A stretch of 64,000 nt of DNA, from NCBI GenBank assembly GCA_013368315.1, contig JAACJM010000089.1, positions 248,001-312,000 on the forward strand, in the 5' to 3' direction. This document shows, in pieces, positions 35,245 to 47,880 of this stretch. Made by a program: the position numbers and the translations under genes. The stretch comes from Tetrapyrgos nigripes (Eukaryota > Basidiomycota > Agaricomycetes > Agaricales > Campanellaceae). Each line of letters opens with the position of its first letter. The stretch's first letter is position 1. The notes beneath the pieces were generated by a model. The model was not told the DNA's origin and did not search any database. It saw only the letters and a program-made list of their open reading frames with translations.

Positions 35245-38200
35245 TATCTTGCAGGGCAGGCAGTGCTGTGATGTTATGACATAATCATGGAGATTCTCAC
35301 AGCCTTAGCTCTATTGGTTTCATGTCAGTTTTGCTACCATTTCTGTCTAAACAATATACGAGTCACTTCTGTGAGCACTAATACATCTATATGCAAAAAA
35401 AATACAGGTGAAAACAAAGCAGAAACGGCGGAAATATCCAAAGACCATTTCCGCATCAACACAGCCGCTTTCTGGATCAGCTTTTGGCAGCAATTTTGTC
35501 CTGAACATAGTTTAGTACTTATAGCCTACCGCTTGAGTCAAAATTTTGGATTCAAGTTATTCTGGCAAAAAAATGGAGTCATTTGGTTGAGAAATGAGCA
35601 TGTCTTTGTGGTGCTAGCTGTGATTACATAATAACATGGCAGCACTGCCTGCACCTATATATTGCCACCAGACTACATACATCATCAAGATGTATTGTCA
35701 GTCTGGATACTCAAGACTAATGAGAAGAAAAAAAGATGCATATGTGCTCACAGCTGGAAGAAAGATGGACTAGAACAAGCTATAATTAAGCAAGCATATA
35801 TACACATATACATGCTTCATTGCAGCTTCAGACAGTACTCATGAAGAAGGGGAAGAAAGACAAGGAAGAACGAAGGAAAGAACATTGGAAAAGTAGGAAT
35901 CAGAGTGGGACTCACCAGGGGGGGTCCAAATGGAAGAATTTTTATATAGGGGTGGTTAGTTAGTCTGGCTGTCATGCCACTAAAATGAAAGGGATGTGGG
36001 CCAACACTGCATGTGGCAAGTACAAGGCTGCAGGTTTACTTCAGGCTAAATAGTCAACAAGAACTTGATCCTGAGCGTCTTACTGAAGTTAAGATTGACT
36101 ACAGTACTATAGATAGTGTACAGGTGTTCTCATTTGCCATCCTATTTACTACCATCTCCTCCCATCTCCTGCAATGTCCAAGCTGTTTGACTTGGAGGAT
36201 CACAGCCAGCTCCTACCTCCTATCACACCCATCCCATCCCTATCCAATGTCATTATGATACACCTGTAGCCAATCCCATTGTTTCTTCCTATTATTCCTT
36301 CACCCTGAAACTCAGACTCAGACCTTAGGAGTATCATTGTATTGTAGATGTAGAAGTGATGTGCTATACTCATAGAATCATCTGTAGATGGAGATTTGGT
36401 TAGCTAGCAGTATAAATGGACAGACAAAGAAAGAGAAGGCATGATAAAGAGAGAGAAAGAGGTGAACCCAGTCCACGATTGCCTAAAATACATAAGATAT
36501 TTCAACTCCTGACATTTGGCCCAAAAACTTCATATCTGTCTAAAACCCCTCATCATGATTACTCTCTCTTTTACTTCATCTCAATTCTCCCACTCCCTAC
36601 CAAAATTTCTCTCATGTACTGAAAGGAAGCATAGAAGCCAGTATTGGAGGCTAAAATATGTTGAAGTCAGTACCAGCAAAAATACAGATAACATTGGCAG
36701 TTATCATGGCAATGAGATGTAGAGAGACGCCATGGATTATGAAGATGACAGAAAGATAATGCATGGAAAGAGGGGTGACGAGCATCTTCAGTGAAAAGAT
36801 AGAGAAAAAACATGTACAGCAACAGCATGGACCATCATCCACATGAAATGGGCCCAAATTGAACCAGCCTTGTCTCTCAGCCTCTCTTTCATCAACGAAG
36901 CCTTTCTGTCTTTGTCAGTTCCACATCTATCCCCCCAATCCTTTCCAGTCTTAACATGCTCCCAGCCCCAAAGACTTCCTGTCCATAACTCCCCTGATCC
37001 CTATACCTTCATCCTTATACCTTGTCACAAACTTACTTGAAGCAAGCTTGCACATCTATGAGGCAGATTTCTTGCAGATAGAGTCACTGCCAGTATGTTG
37101 TGATGACAGTGAAACCAATGCAGTATGCATAGAAGAGACTGCTCTTTATCTTGTCCTCATTTGGGTAACTGCCAGGAGTAGAGAAAGGGACCTGTGCAAG
37201 AAGGATATATATTGGCATAGATGCATGATAAGAAGACCATGTACCAAAATCAACATTAGATGTTGATATATTCATTAGTGTGGGGAGGAAATGAAAGACT
37301 TGTGTAATGGCTAGTGAGATAAATGCAATGCAAAGGAAAAGCAGAACAATGCTGATGTGATTGTTTGCCTACAGCCTGGCTACAAAGCTGGAGTCAAACA
37401 AGTGACAAATGAAACAGGTAAAATTGGAAGGAAGAATGGGAATAACCAGGGCACCAATTAGACATAACTACATACAGAAACGCAGTATAAAGAACTCAGC
37501 CTCATTCTTCAGCCCCTTATTTTTGCCTGGATATTGGTCTAGAGGTCCTTTTTGGACATCATATACCCTATCCAATGCAAACAGAAGTATCTCTCTGAGT
37601 CCCTTGTAGAACAGGGATGTTCTGTAAGTGTGCCGCAGGCTGGTAGGGGCAGTGTGGCATGGGCTTGTAAGTTGGCAATCAACTGACAACTAATCTAGCC
37701 AGGTTATCATTACCTTATGTATAGTTAGTTAGTTCAGGCCAAGAGACCCTTAAACAATTTTCCAACCCTATATGACTTTTTAACAGTTTGGACCCCCTTG
37801 GGCCTCACACCATTTCACACATAAGATTGAACTGGTTTTTCAAGCTACTACTCAAGCTACATGAGCTTAAGTGTAGCTTGACTCTCCTTTTTGGGTGTGG
37901 CTGTGCTTATGCTACTGTAATCAACTTCACTACACTTCATTTCACAACAAGTTACTCACATTTGAAGGGTCATTCATCAAGATGTATATTTTACACACCA
38001 CATCCTCATTGCAAATTGGTTTAGCTTCTACAGAGTCAAGTACATACACTTTAAAATTGCAGTCTCATTTTGTGCAAGTCTTAGCTAGATTTTTTCCAAC
38101 TGTGTTAGACAGCTTGCCTTGTGAATATGAGAATATGCAGATCCTATGGATGAGGTTTTAGTATACAAAGGAATAATTGGGGGGAAGAGGCCAAGCTAGG

Positions 38201-38385
38201 CTGCCAAGGACAATTACTATCTGTTTTATCTTATACTTACTTTCAGCTGTACTTTTTCAAATATTGTATAATTTTTTGATAATTTTGAATGAAACTTCTG
38301 TAACATGTAACAGGATCACCATCTGAACTCAGCCCAAAAATGAGTTTGTAGCTTGTAACAAGCTGATTCTGGAGTGCAACACATA
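35245..38385. other. No recognisable gene
   Basis: Only short unsupported ORFs. It holds one copy of a GTGTGGGCCA-type repeat (about 35975-36060) and one minus-strand copy of the dispersed repeat (37400-37515). Confidence 0.4.
37400..37515 (-). repeat. Dispersed repeat, copy E (minus)
   Basis: On the minus strand from 37515 it reads GGGGCTGAAGAATGAGGCTG then AGTTCTTTATACTG and TGTAGTTATGTC, matching the left border and first 100 or so bases of the other copies. Confidence 0.55.
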
Positions 38386-38389
38386 AATG

Positions 38390-40015
38390 TGGCCAGAATT
38401 GGCCTATAACAAAAATACATCCATGGAAAACTCCCCTGCACTCACATACCCTCCCTCTCACCCCCAACAAACTCATGTCTCCACATGCAGGCCACCTACC
38501 ATTGTGGGGTCATTTTTCCCTTTTATTCTGGATTTAAATGAGCCCAGAATGCTCCCACAACAAGGATGAATCTTATGTAAACTCCCCTTCAGTCACATAC
38601 CCACCCCCTCACCCCCATAAAGTCATATCTCCACATGCAGGTCACCTATCATTGTGGGGCAACTTTCCCTTTCATTCTGGATTTAAATGAGCCCAGAATG
38701 CTCCCACAACAAGGATGAATCTTGGGTAAACTTCCCTCCACTCAGATACCATCCCCTCACCCCCCCACAAACTTATATCTCCATATGCAGGCCACTTATC
38801 ATTGTGGAGTCACTTTCCCTTTGATTCTGGTTTAAATGAACCCAGAATGCCCCCACAACACGGATGAATCCTGGGTAAACTTCTCTCTACTCAGATACCC
38901 TGCCCTCACCTTCCCACAAACTCATATCTCCACATGCAGGCCACCTATCATTGTGGGGTCCTTTTACCTTTGATCCTGGATTTCAATGAGCCCAGAATGC
39001 TCCCACAATAAGGATAAATGCTTAGTAGATTCCCCTCTGTTCCCATACCCTCCCCCTCACCCATCCACAAAATCATATCTCCACATACAGGCCACCTATC
39101 ATTGTGGGGTAACTTTACCTTTGATTCTGGATTTAAATGAGCCCAGAATGCTTCCACAACAAGGCTAAATGTTTAGTAGAATCCCCTCCACTCCCATATC
39201 CTCCCCCTACCCCTCCACAAAATCATATCTCCACATGCAAGCCACCTATCATTTTGGGGTAACTTTCCCTGTAATTCTGTATTTAAATGAGCCCAGAATA
39301 CTCCCACAACAAGGATGAATCCTAGGTAAACTCCCCTCCATCCAGATACCCTCCCCTCACCCCCACAAACTCATACCTCCACATGCAGGCCACCTATCAT
39401 TGTGGGGTAACTTTACCTTTGATTCTGGACTGAAATGAGCCCAGAATGCTCCCACAATAAAGATAAATGTTTAGTAGAATCCTCTCCACTCTCATACCCT
39501 CCCCTACCCCTCCACAAAATCATATCTCCACATGCAGGCTACCTATCATTTTGGGGTCACTTTCCCTGTCATTCTGTGTTTAAATGAGCCCAGAATACTC
39601 CCATAACAAGGATGAATCCTAGGTCAGCTCCCCTCCACTCACATACCCTCATCTCACCTCCCCACAAACTCATATCTCCACATGCAAGCCACCTATCATT
39701 GTGGGTCAATTTCCTTTTGATTCTGGATTTACATGAGCCCAGAATGCTCCCACAACAAGGATAAATCCTTGGTATACCCCTCTACATTCACAAACCCTCC
39801 TCCTCTCACCCCCATAAAGTCATATCTCCACATCCAGCCCACCCATAATCTTGGGATTTCTTTCCCTTCTCTCCCTCAATTAAATGAGGCCAGAATAATT
39901 CCAGAACCAGAAACTTTCATGGAAAACCAAACTGCATCCAACATGCCCTTCTCTTCATCCCTCAATCTCTACATACCTTCACAACCAGGCCACCTGTCAT
40001 CTGTGGTTTTTTAAA
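38390..40015. repeat. Array of about eleven 150-bp tandem units
   Basis: The marker GCCCAGAATGCTCCCACAAC, with variants, recurs near 38390, 38542, 38692, 38841, 38991, 39142, 39292, 39440, 39589, 39738 and 39889, a period of 148-152 bp. Each unit also has a CATATCTCCACATGCAGGCC block and ACCTATCATTGTGGGGT. Edge units are the most divergent. Units carry stops in all frames I checked, so it is a non-coding satellite. Confidence 0.9.
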
Positions 40016-40019
40016 TCTC

Positions 40020-42390
40020 ATCTTGAAGGAGAAGACTCATGTAATAAGCACATAGGCAAAGAAATTGACACAAAACTGATATCAAATACTCTTTTATTGA
40101 CCTCTTATAAGACTTTGTTCAGTGCCAATTAAGTACTCTACACGATGAATAGAGTGACAGTCCACTGGCGCAGGAAAAAAAGTAAGCCAAGCACAAAATC
40201 CGCGTCAAGCATAGAGCACATGAATTTCGACCTATATATGGTCACGTATTCCCACGGGACAAGGATCCGCATCAGATTTTTTTTCGAAAATTTTGGCTGG
40301 GTGGCATCATAAAATAACGATTACTATAAATAGTAATTGTAATGCAAGGAGAAGAGAAAGAAGAGAAAGAGAAGAGGCAAGAGTGGGAGAAGGGGAGTGT
40401 GTTGATTGTGAGGTGGGTGTAGGAGAGTTTGTTCAAGTGTCAAGGACACTACTACTCTCAAGGGTGAGACCACCCAAGTCACACAAGACAATGATAGAGA
40501 AATAAAATATAGATTAAGGAATATGAGTAGGCTGACTATCCTTGACACTGTGTAAGCAGTAGTACAGAGTGGAGACAAAGTGAATGAACTAAAAAAACTA
40601 ACTACTACACCACCAACCTGCTGGGATCTCCTAAATATATGCCCAGAGATACAATCCCAACATCACTGCATAACCATCACTCAGCAGTCCCATCATCTTC
40701 TGAGATCATCAAATTCCAAATTTTAGGACTCATCTAGGAGACCCTCTCCTGGGGAGTCCTGGTGATTGACAGCCAGCAGTCAGCATCACTCTAAACAAAT
40801 CAGCTTCTTGCCACTGTGTGCAGTGCTTCCTTTGCTTTCAATGTGTACCACACAACAGTAGATATAGTAAACAGCAGAATATATTTGTGTCTGGCTACAT
40901 AGAGGGACATGTGTATGAATTACTGTGCATGGGGATAAGATAACAGTATGAGGATCTCAGAAAAGAATGGATGATAGGCATGCAATAGCAAGCTGGTGAT
41001 GACGATGAGAGCTCCTGGCAATGAATAGTGTCAGAGAAGCTCGAAGAGTTAAGGAAAATACATACTTGCTTCCCTGCACTTAATTCAAAACTCATTCCCA
41101 CCCAAATGACACACTTGAAGTCATTTGCATTCATGAAAACGAAGACACATTGCAAAGATTCAGACTTGAGCACTGAGATCTTGCACAGCAGAGGAGCATA
41201 GCAATCAGGTTTTGAAGGAGGGGTTTGGTGCTTGAGTCTTTGGGTAATTACTTGAGGCCTGAGGCATAGTACTGCACAGTTGAGGAGTGCATCAATCAGA
41301 GGCACCAGAAAAATAGAACACTCGTAGGTTGAGGAGCAGCAAGTTGATGCTTGAGTCACAGTTGCATACATACATTGGAGAGGAGGAAGTGTAGTGGTTG
41401 CCAATGAAGTCCAAGACTCCAATGTCAACCAAAAGTCACATGGTCCTTGACCAAGAATCTGATGGCGGGACCAAGCCAACATAACCATGTAAATAAAGAA
41501 GGGGCAAACGAGGGGCATAGTTTTCTGAGACTTCATGGGATGTCTTGGGGATATCCTGAGGATAAGTATGGGAGATATTGAGCAATTCTATCAATTTGAC
41601 ATGATTGGTATCTAAATCGGATATTTTGGAGTGACAGCCCAAGGATCTCATGGCCCTGAGCTCCCAGGTAGATCCTGTCAAGTTGGTGGTGTAAGACTTG
41701 CTGGCATATATAGAAGAACAATGAACAAGTGAGAGAGTTCCATGGAAAGAGTACAGGGCTGGGAATGATGATGCAAGAGATAGGTACAAAGGTGAAAATA
41801 GGACTGCAATAACTAAACATAGTTTGACAGATATTATAGAGTTCAAAGTCAGTGTTATAAGGTTCAAGAGGATTATGAATCAAAGATAATAGAAATGAAA
41901 GGGAAAGTATCAACAAGGAAATGCAATGGATGAATGATGTAAAAACAGGTTCAATGACAAGGTAGATGAAGAAGAAAGGGAAGGTGAACAAAGAACTGTG
42001 GCATTTCATGACAGTATTCGCCTAATTGCAATTATTAGCCCTCTAATATCACTTGTGGTAGCGCCAGGTCGTTCGAGTGACAAAGTATTAATTTCAAGTG
42101 CTTCAATTTTTTGTTTCAGTGAAAATTATATATAATTGTACTTTATTCTCATCTGTAAAGATAGAGTGGAAGAAGCCTTCTGACTGGGAGGTGCTACTAG
42201 GTAATATTGCCTATTAGCAGTTCACCGGGGACAGACAATAAATAACGGAAGACCATCAAGATACGATGTCGCAAAAAGGGAAGTGCAGTAAATAGTGTGA
42301 AATTGGCAAAAATAAAAATAAAGAAAGCTCCACCAGGGAGGGAAGAATCAATCAAATCATCTCCTAGGCGAAGCGTATATAAAGTTGGAA
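40020..42390. other. No recognisable gene
   Basis: The longest frames are on the minus strand (40895-41536, 41436-41867 and 41533-42009). They are Leu/Ser/Phe-rich, overlap in different frames and match no family I know. They could be chance ORFs or exons of an unknown membrane protein. Nothing firmer can be said. Confidence 0.35.
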
Positions 42391-42395
42391 TATCC

Positions 42396-44048
42396 TCAAA
42401 CTCCCTCTTCAGTTTCGACCTGGTGATGTGAACGCGCAGAAGTCGATCCGTCGATAAAAGCCGGAGGCGTCGTGGTCTGAGAACTGATAACTTGTTCCGA
42501 GATACTCTTCCCAAGGCAGGCACGGACGAAAATTAAGGTCGGCGCAATACCCTGGAGTCGGAAAATTTAGAAAAATTCGATAGCGATCCACAAAATAATC
42601 GTGACACACCGCAAGTTGCATCGCAGTCGGTGTGAGATTTACCGGAATTGGGATTTTCGCGGTGCTACCCTCAACAGCTGCGTGAGCAATGAGAGATATT
42701 GGGTAGAGAATGCCGCATTCGAGCCTTTAGGAAGGAGTATCAATATATATCAATGACCGTTAACCATATGTTATGCAGGCAAAGAAAAATAACATACAAA
42801 GTTGCGATGACTGTTCTATACTTTGCCTGTACTTCTTGCTTTTCCAAAGAGTGGTCGTTGAATACTTCCATTATCGTTTCCATTTGCCTGACTACCCACC
42901 AGATACGACCCGCTGTACGTGTACATTTAGAATAGGATCAGAATAACTTGTTGAACATTTGTCCTGATGAATCAGGATGGAATAACCAGATACATACCAA
43001 TCGAGGCTGTCAACAAAAAGTTGACAATTGCATTGGCGTAGTAAAAACCGAGTTGATAATGTATACCTCTCAGCCCCAACTGAAAGTTCGAATCGGCATC
43101 TCCATCGCCTGCTATGCCTTTTGCCTTCATGATAACTGCCGCTAGGCCAATGGCTAGATAAATCGTTAAAAACACTAAATTCAAAGAATAAGAGCAGTCA
43201 GGAATGTACGCACAATTTGTAATCAGTGATGCTAAGATAGGGAGAGCTATGACCCATTTCTTCGATCCCCAAATGAGGTAGCATCGATGTATCTGGGCAT
43301 AATTGTGAGGATAAGTAAGCCGGGAAGACCCCACAGAACGAATACAGTCCGACTTACGAGAACACAGTCAGCGATGCAGCTGGAAGATGATATAAAGAGT
43401 CAAGTCATACTCGCCAGAGGGTGTATTCCCAATGACTTACTTTGCCACAATAAAACAAGTGTCTGAAAATCCTCTGAGCATATGACACATTTGGTTCATT
43501 AGCCATCATGTTTTTCCATCCTGCTCGGAGATACTCACATAATGACTGCCTGAGTCTCGTTCACTGTGACGTAGCTGAAGAAATAAGTGAAGTCTTGAGT
43601 CCTGAGTGCGTTGTAAATAACCACTGTGTCCATGAGGTCGCTAGAGGCATTGGTAATCGCCCCGAACGTAGACACAAGGAAGAGGGTTGTCGTCCACAAG
43701 AAGTTTAGTTTCCTGTAACACAGGACTCGACGCTTACATAGGAAGTATGTGGAGAGGGCGAAGAGCAGAAGATAGAAGCCTACGTATCAGCGTTATTGTC
43801 ATTGGACCAAGACAATATCATCAGAAATATTAAGAAACAACTTCGATAAGCCCGACTTGAAATGTATCTCACCGAATACGGCCATTGCGAGCTTTGGGAT
43901 TGAGTCATTAAGTAATTGGAAGGAAGAGCCATTCAGCCATTCAGCCACGGAATACACCAAGGACACTCACCGAGAGAGAAATAATCGGCCTCAGAAGCGC
44001 TACCTCGACCCCAAAGATGGAGGATTCTGCAATGACGATGCTTGACAT
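42396..44048 (-). CDS. Basidiomycete seven-helix membrane protein
   Basis: ATG 44048 opens MSSIVIAESSIFGVEVALL. The gene runs through about ten short exons to TGA at 42396-42398. Pieces by position: LAMAVF (about 43885), FYLLLFALSTYFL (about 43760), KLNFLWTTTLFLVSTFGAI (about 43700), NALRTQDFTYFFSYVTVNE (about 43590), CIADCVL (about 43370), HRCYLIWGSKKWVIALPIL (about 43290), a helix VFLTIYLAIGLAAVIM (about 43160), GRIWWVVRQ (about 42910), LECGILYPISLIAHA (about 42710), and IAPTLIFVRACLGKS (about 42530). The order RC-IWG, GRIWW, LE-GILYP, PTLI-VR is typical of a large mushroom family of about seven helices with no known substrate. The frame stays open across the proposed introns. Possible roles are sensing or transport; none is shown. 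Confidence 0.75.
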
Positions 44049-44725
44049 GTTAGAAGATTGAGATACTGAACTCTGTGGCTGGTTGATTGAAGATGAGGCT
44101 TCTTTATAACTAAGGGAAGTCGCGACTTCAGTCTTTTTTGATACGATTCCGCCGCTGTGGTAATATCAAAGAGGATCAAAGGCCTTAGGTGAAGAACAAG
44201 AGGAATGAAACCACTCAGGGTGTCCTTGACACACCCGATAACGAATGCAAATTTCCAATGTCCATCCCGAGCGCCACTCGGAAATATGAGGCTAGTGAAG
44301 CTTTCAATCTTCAAACTGAATTACAGGTACAAGAGAATAATTGTATTAGTCCTGGTCGAGGGATGATCGGACAAGGAACTGAGCTGCCCGGTTAACACAG
44401 GCATATCATCTTACAGGGGATCAGTGCCTACCGAAGTTCTAATTTCTGAAGCGACTCAAGTCGATAGGATCATTGCCAAGCCTAAACTATGACATGAAAG
44501 AGAGCTAACAGTGATTTCTCGTGCATTGTTCGTACACTCTGAGCAGTGCTAAGCTCTGAGCAGGTATCGGTCCGACTCCCACCGTAACGCAAAGGTTGGC
44601 CGAACAGCCACTTGTCGTTCTTGCAACATCATCAAGCTTTTGGTTTCCATAATCGGGAACTGAGCTGTTGTATAGGATCACGGGATATCGACACTGACAA
44701 TGACACTAAGCATGTAGCCAGAACC
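44049..44725. other. Upstream region of the membrane-protein gene, partly duplicated
   Basis: About 44475-44530 (AAGCCTAAACTATGA... ACAGTGATTTCTCGTGC) resembles 47675-47725. The region probably includes the promoter of the minus-strand gene. No other gene is visible. Confidence 0.4.
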
Positions 44726-44728
44726 TAG

Positions 44729-45338
44729 CACTGGTGGAGTTACGAGGCCCTCGACTTTCGTAACTTTCCAACGGGTGCTACGTTTCACACGTCACATCCT
44801 AAGTGCTCCGAAATGACCGACCAATGCCACCTCAACTGACGCTCAACTCACAGGTCATTCCTGCCTTCCCTCTGTCGACATGGATGGCACAGGCCCCACC
44901 AATCAGCAAGACGAGCCTTAGACACATTACCTTCCCTCAACAGACGCCAAAAATCTTCAAGAGCCAGATCACCATTGCGAGGGTCGACATAAGCTAACTC
45001 GGCTCAAAGGGCCTCGTTACGAGGCCGAATGAACACTGGTGGAGTTACGAGGCCCTCGACTTTCGTAACTTTCCAACGGGTGCTACGTTTCACACGTCAC
45101 ATCCTAAGTGCTCCAAAATGACCGACCACTGCCACCTCAACTGACGCTCAACTAACAGGTCATTCCTGCCTTCCCTCTGTCGACATGGATGGCACAGGCC
45201 CCACCAATCAGCAAGACGAGCCTTAGACACATTACCTTCCCTCAACAGACGCCAAAAATCTTCAAGAGCCAGATCACCATTGCGAGGGTCGACATAAGCT
45301 AACTCGGCTCAAAGGGCCTCGTTACGAGGCCGAATGAA
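44729..45338. mobile_element. Tandem pair of 305-bp MITE-like units
   Basis: Unit 1 (44729-45033) and unit 2 (45034-45338) differ at only a few positions. Each starts near GGAGTTACGAGGCCCTCGAC and ends with AAAGGGCCTCGTTACGAGGCC, so the ends are short inverted repeats (TTACGAGGCCCT / AGGGCCTCGTTA). No protein is encoded. Diverged relatives or tails occur at about 7384-7700, 13640-13740, 16538 and 16744. The dispersed repeat copy B follows directly. Confidence 0.7.
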
Positions 45339-45445
45339 ATGAGGGTGAGTTCTTTACACTCCATTTCCGCATGTGGCTATGTCAAATCGTACCCTGCTTT
45401 TCCCGTTCACAAATTCCTAAAACTCCCGAGCTTTGGAACTGTGAT
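45326..45445 (+). repeat. Dispersed repeat, copy B
   Basis: Starts GAGGCCGAATGAAATGAGGG, then GAGTTCTTTACACTCCATTT and GCATGTGGCTATG. It directly adjoins the MITE-like pair, sharing the TTACGAGGCCGAATGA junction seen at 49549. Confidence 0.55.
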
Positions 45446-46054
45446 TGCCGAGGTATGCCACGTCAATGCCGCGTGCTTACTCATCAGTCACCGCTTCCTT
45501 CTGTTCCTTCGTGAAAGCCCACCGAAAGCTCCCAAACGATCTACATCTAAGGTATGTGCATTGTATATGGTGTTCTTCATATCATAATCTTTGTATATAC
45601 GTCAAAAAATCGAGATTTTGCCCATGTTATCAAAAGAAGGCGTCCGTATCACTATCTATGTCGCTGCGAGGCCTGCGATGTTTGAGCTAGAGTACCCTGA
45701 GGTGTCGGGGGACCTCTTATTTCATTTAGGTGTTTCTGGTAGCTTTTGGATTTTTCCTTGCCCGTATTGTTTTTGACCTGCGGAAGCATTACGCGTTCGG
45801 GTCTTAGGATAGATCCAGGCAAATGTACTGTACATTTGTAAAATCCTGATTTCGTGTACTACAAGCTGGGTGGGGTCCCGGGGAGGGTAAAAAGTATAAC
45901 ACTAATATGTACTTTATCATTCTGGCTAGTGATGGCCTTGATCTTGCCACGCCTCGGCGATGGCCCACACCCCTTCCATAACAAGCACTGTAGTCATTGA
46001 TAGTACCTTTCCATTCTTCGATGATTTGGAAAATCCAAACTGAGCTATGAACTG
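45446..46054. other. Intergenic, no gene seen
   Basis: The minus strand from about 45975 to 45915 carries a third copy of the GAAAGGGGTGTGGGCCA repeat family (others at 35975 and 56893). The right part is the likely promoter of the secreted-protein gene. Confidence 0.4.
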
Positions 46055-46060
46055 TATAAA
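46055..46060 (+). promoter_or_regulatory. Possible TATA box
   Basis: TATAAA lies 55 bases before the start codon of the small secreted-protein gene, a usual distance for a fungal core promoter. No other promoter motif was assessed. Confidence 0.4.
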
Positions 46061-46114
46061 CTGGAGGGCTTTAAAAGCCAGAAGATTCAGAAGGACTCGA
46101 AACTAACACTTGAA

Positions 46115-46547
46115 ATGTATCTCTCTTTCGGACGCCGTCTCTCTATCATAATTATTGTCTTGCTGCTTATCAACACGGCGGTGATGGGTAGTTCAGCTCG
46201 TCATGGCAAAGAATTTGAAGCCGGCAGCACTGTGGCTACGATCGTGCCTGCCACACTCCAAGGGCACTCTGGCATCGACGAACTGAGGTATGTATTATTT
46301 GTCTTCGACTTCACTAGCAAAAAGAAAACTCTTCATCAAATATTTATTAACTTTCTGCTTTCATTAGCGTTCGACACGCACACCTCGAGAACTCCGAATC
46401 AGGCTTGAATCTCATCATGAGTCAACGTTCTACGAGTCCTGACATCGTTGTAAGTACTTGCCCCTCATTCCATTTACGAATGTATCTCCTAAAGCTGCTC
46501 CGGTGAAATAGGTTTGCGACGCAAGCGGTAATTGCTGGATCGAATAG
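46115..46547 (+). CDS. Small secreted protein (96 residues)
   Basis: Three exons: 46115-46287, 46368-46449 and 46512-46547. Introns of 80 and 62 nt have GTATGT...TTAG and GTAAGT...ATAG borders and keep the frame. The N-terminus, MYLSFGRRLS then IIIIVLLLINTAVMG, is a clear signal peptide with a basic start, a hydrophobic core and small residues before the likely cut. The mature part is about 70 residues with no known domain and ends VCDASGNCWIE, holding the only two cysteines. It could be a secreted effector-type or wall-associated protein, or a peptide precursor. A TATA-like box lies upstream. No homologue is known to me. Confidence 0.65.
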
Positions 46548-46559
46548 TAATCGTAGACG

Positions 46560-47880
46560 GTGCCTGACATGGACTTTTCAAGGATACTGACTCATGTTCG
46601 TAGAGGACCACGCTGTGTATTATCTATCTATCTATCTATTTATCTATCTAGTGCTGCGTATACGGTTGACGGCGAGGGGCGATTCGGGAGAAGATCCGTG
46701 GCTGTACAGATGATACTAGTATTCATTACGTAGAACATACTTATCTATTATTTGAACTGCATTTTTTTTTTTTGAACGTATGTAGCGATGAATAAGGAAT
46801 ACGATCGGGTCGGCGTTACTGCTATCATTGGGTATCATGATGGTGAAGAGAACACACCTCCAAGAAGCCCAACTGCTGTTCATCTATCATATCGGGTACA
46901 TACTTTTTCTGAAGAAAAGTCCAAGAAAAGTCAGAGTCATTGAAAAGATCAATTGGACTGGCATGGGCGTTAAGAGTTACGAGTCTTATCCTGAGCCCAA
47001 ATGGCTAGTTAAAAGAATCCTGCGAACATATTGGGACTGGGGAAAGGTGCCATTGCTTCGCATGGCAAATTACGAGGCCCATTTCCTTTAGCAGGAGCCG
47101 ATTGGAAGAAACACCTTTTTGTTAAGATAGCAGATGTAGAGAATAGTATTCAAAGGTACAGGAAGCACAATGAGCAAACGACATACATCGGAGAATACGA
47201 CCTGCGTAATGAACGTTAGCAACTGACCTGGCCGAACAGTGTCCCACATGTACAAAGGATCAAAAGGTTTGAAAGCTCGAGACGAGAAGACAGTGGACAA
47301 GACACTCTGCAAAATAAAACAGCTAGTAACAACTACTAACTGACCATAGCCATGCACCGCCCGGTTAAATTCTACCGCTCGAATATCACCTACGAGGACG
47401 TAGTTGTAGTCGTAGTCATATTCCAAGCCCATTCCGGAACCTGATCCTATCGCCGTCTACTCTGCACCTCACCGCTAATTTACCTTTGAAGTTAGTAGAC
47501 TCGGACTCTCCGCAGCTCTTTCAGGCCTGCGATTCCAACTTGCGCGTTTCAACATAGTATCTCATGGCATCGGCGGATCCATACTCTGCATCCACTCCAT
47601 ATGATATGCTCCCGCTACATGCTCACTGTCAGTTGCACTGTAGTCTCGTCCAGTGACTCATATCATAGGATTATGTCAAGCCTAAACCATGAAAGAGACC
47701 TGACAGTGATTTCTCGTGCTCGCACACTTACCCACTCATCGCCGATGAAGATGAGTGCCGTGCAGCCCGAGGTATCGGTGCGAATTCGTTTGAACCCTGG
47801 AAAGTGTTCAAATTCTTCGTGTTCTCACCTGCCAATTACGTTGGGTTATACTTATTCCAAAGTTAGCTGGGAAGATGACA
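46560..47880. other. Repeat remnants, no certain gene
   Basis: A TCTA microsatellite lies at about 46622-46650. 47032-47085 (plus) encodes WGKVPLLRMANYEAHFL, nearly the peptide at the C-terminal end of the 7-13 kb LINE. A minus-strand frame from ATG 47432 (MGLEYDYDYNYVLVGDIRA) is open for 114 codons or could contain short introns, but no family is visible. 47640-47790 resembles 44450-44590. Confidence 0.35.

Noticed and set aside
38986..40014. Similar ORFs repeating in the 150-bp array (LNEPRMLPQQG)
   Set aside because: They end in stops in every unit; they reflect the repeat, not a repeated protein.
40895..42009. Long minus-strand ORFs rich in Leu, Ser and Phe
   Set aside because: They overlap in different frames, have no domain and no splice-consistent linkage, so I did not call a gene.
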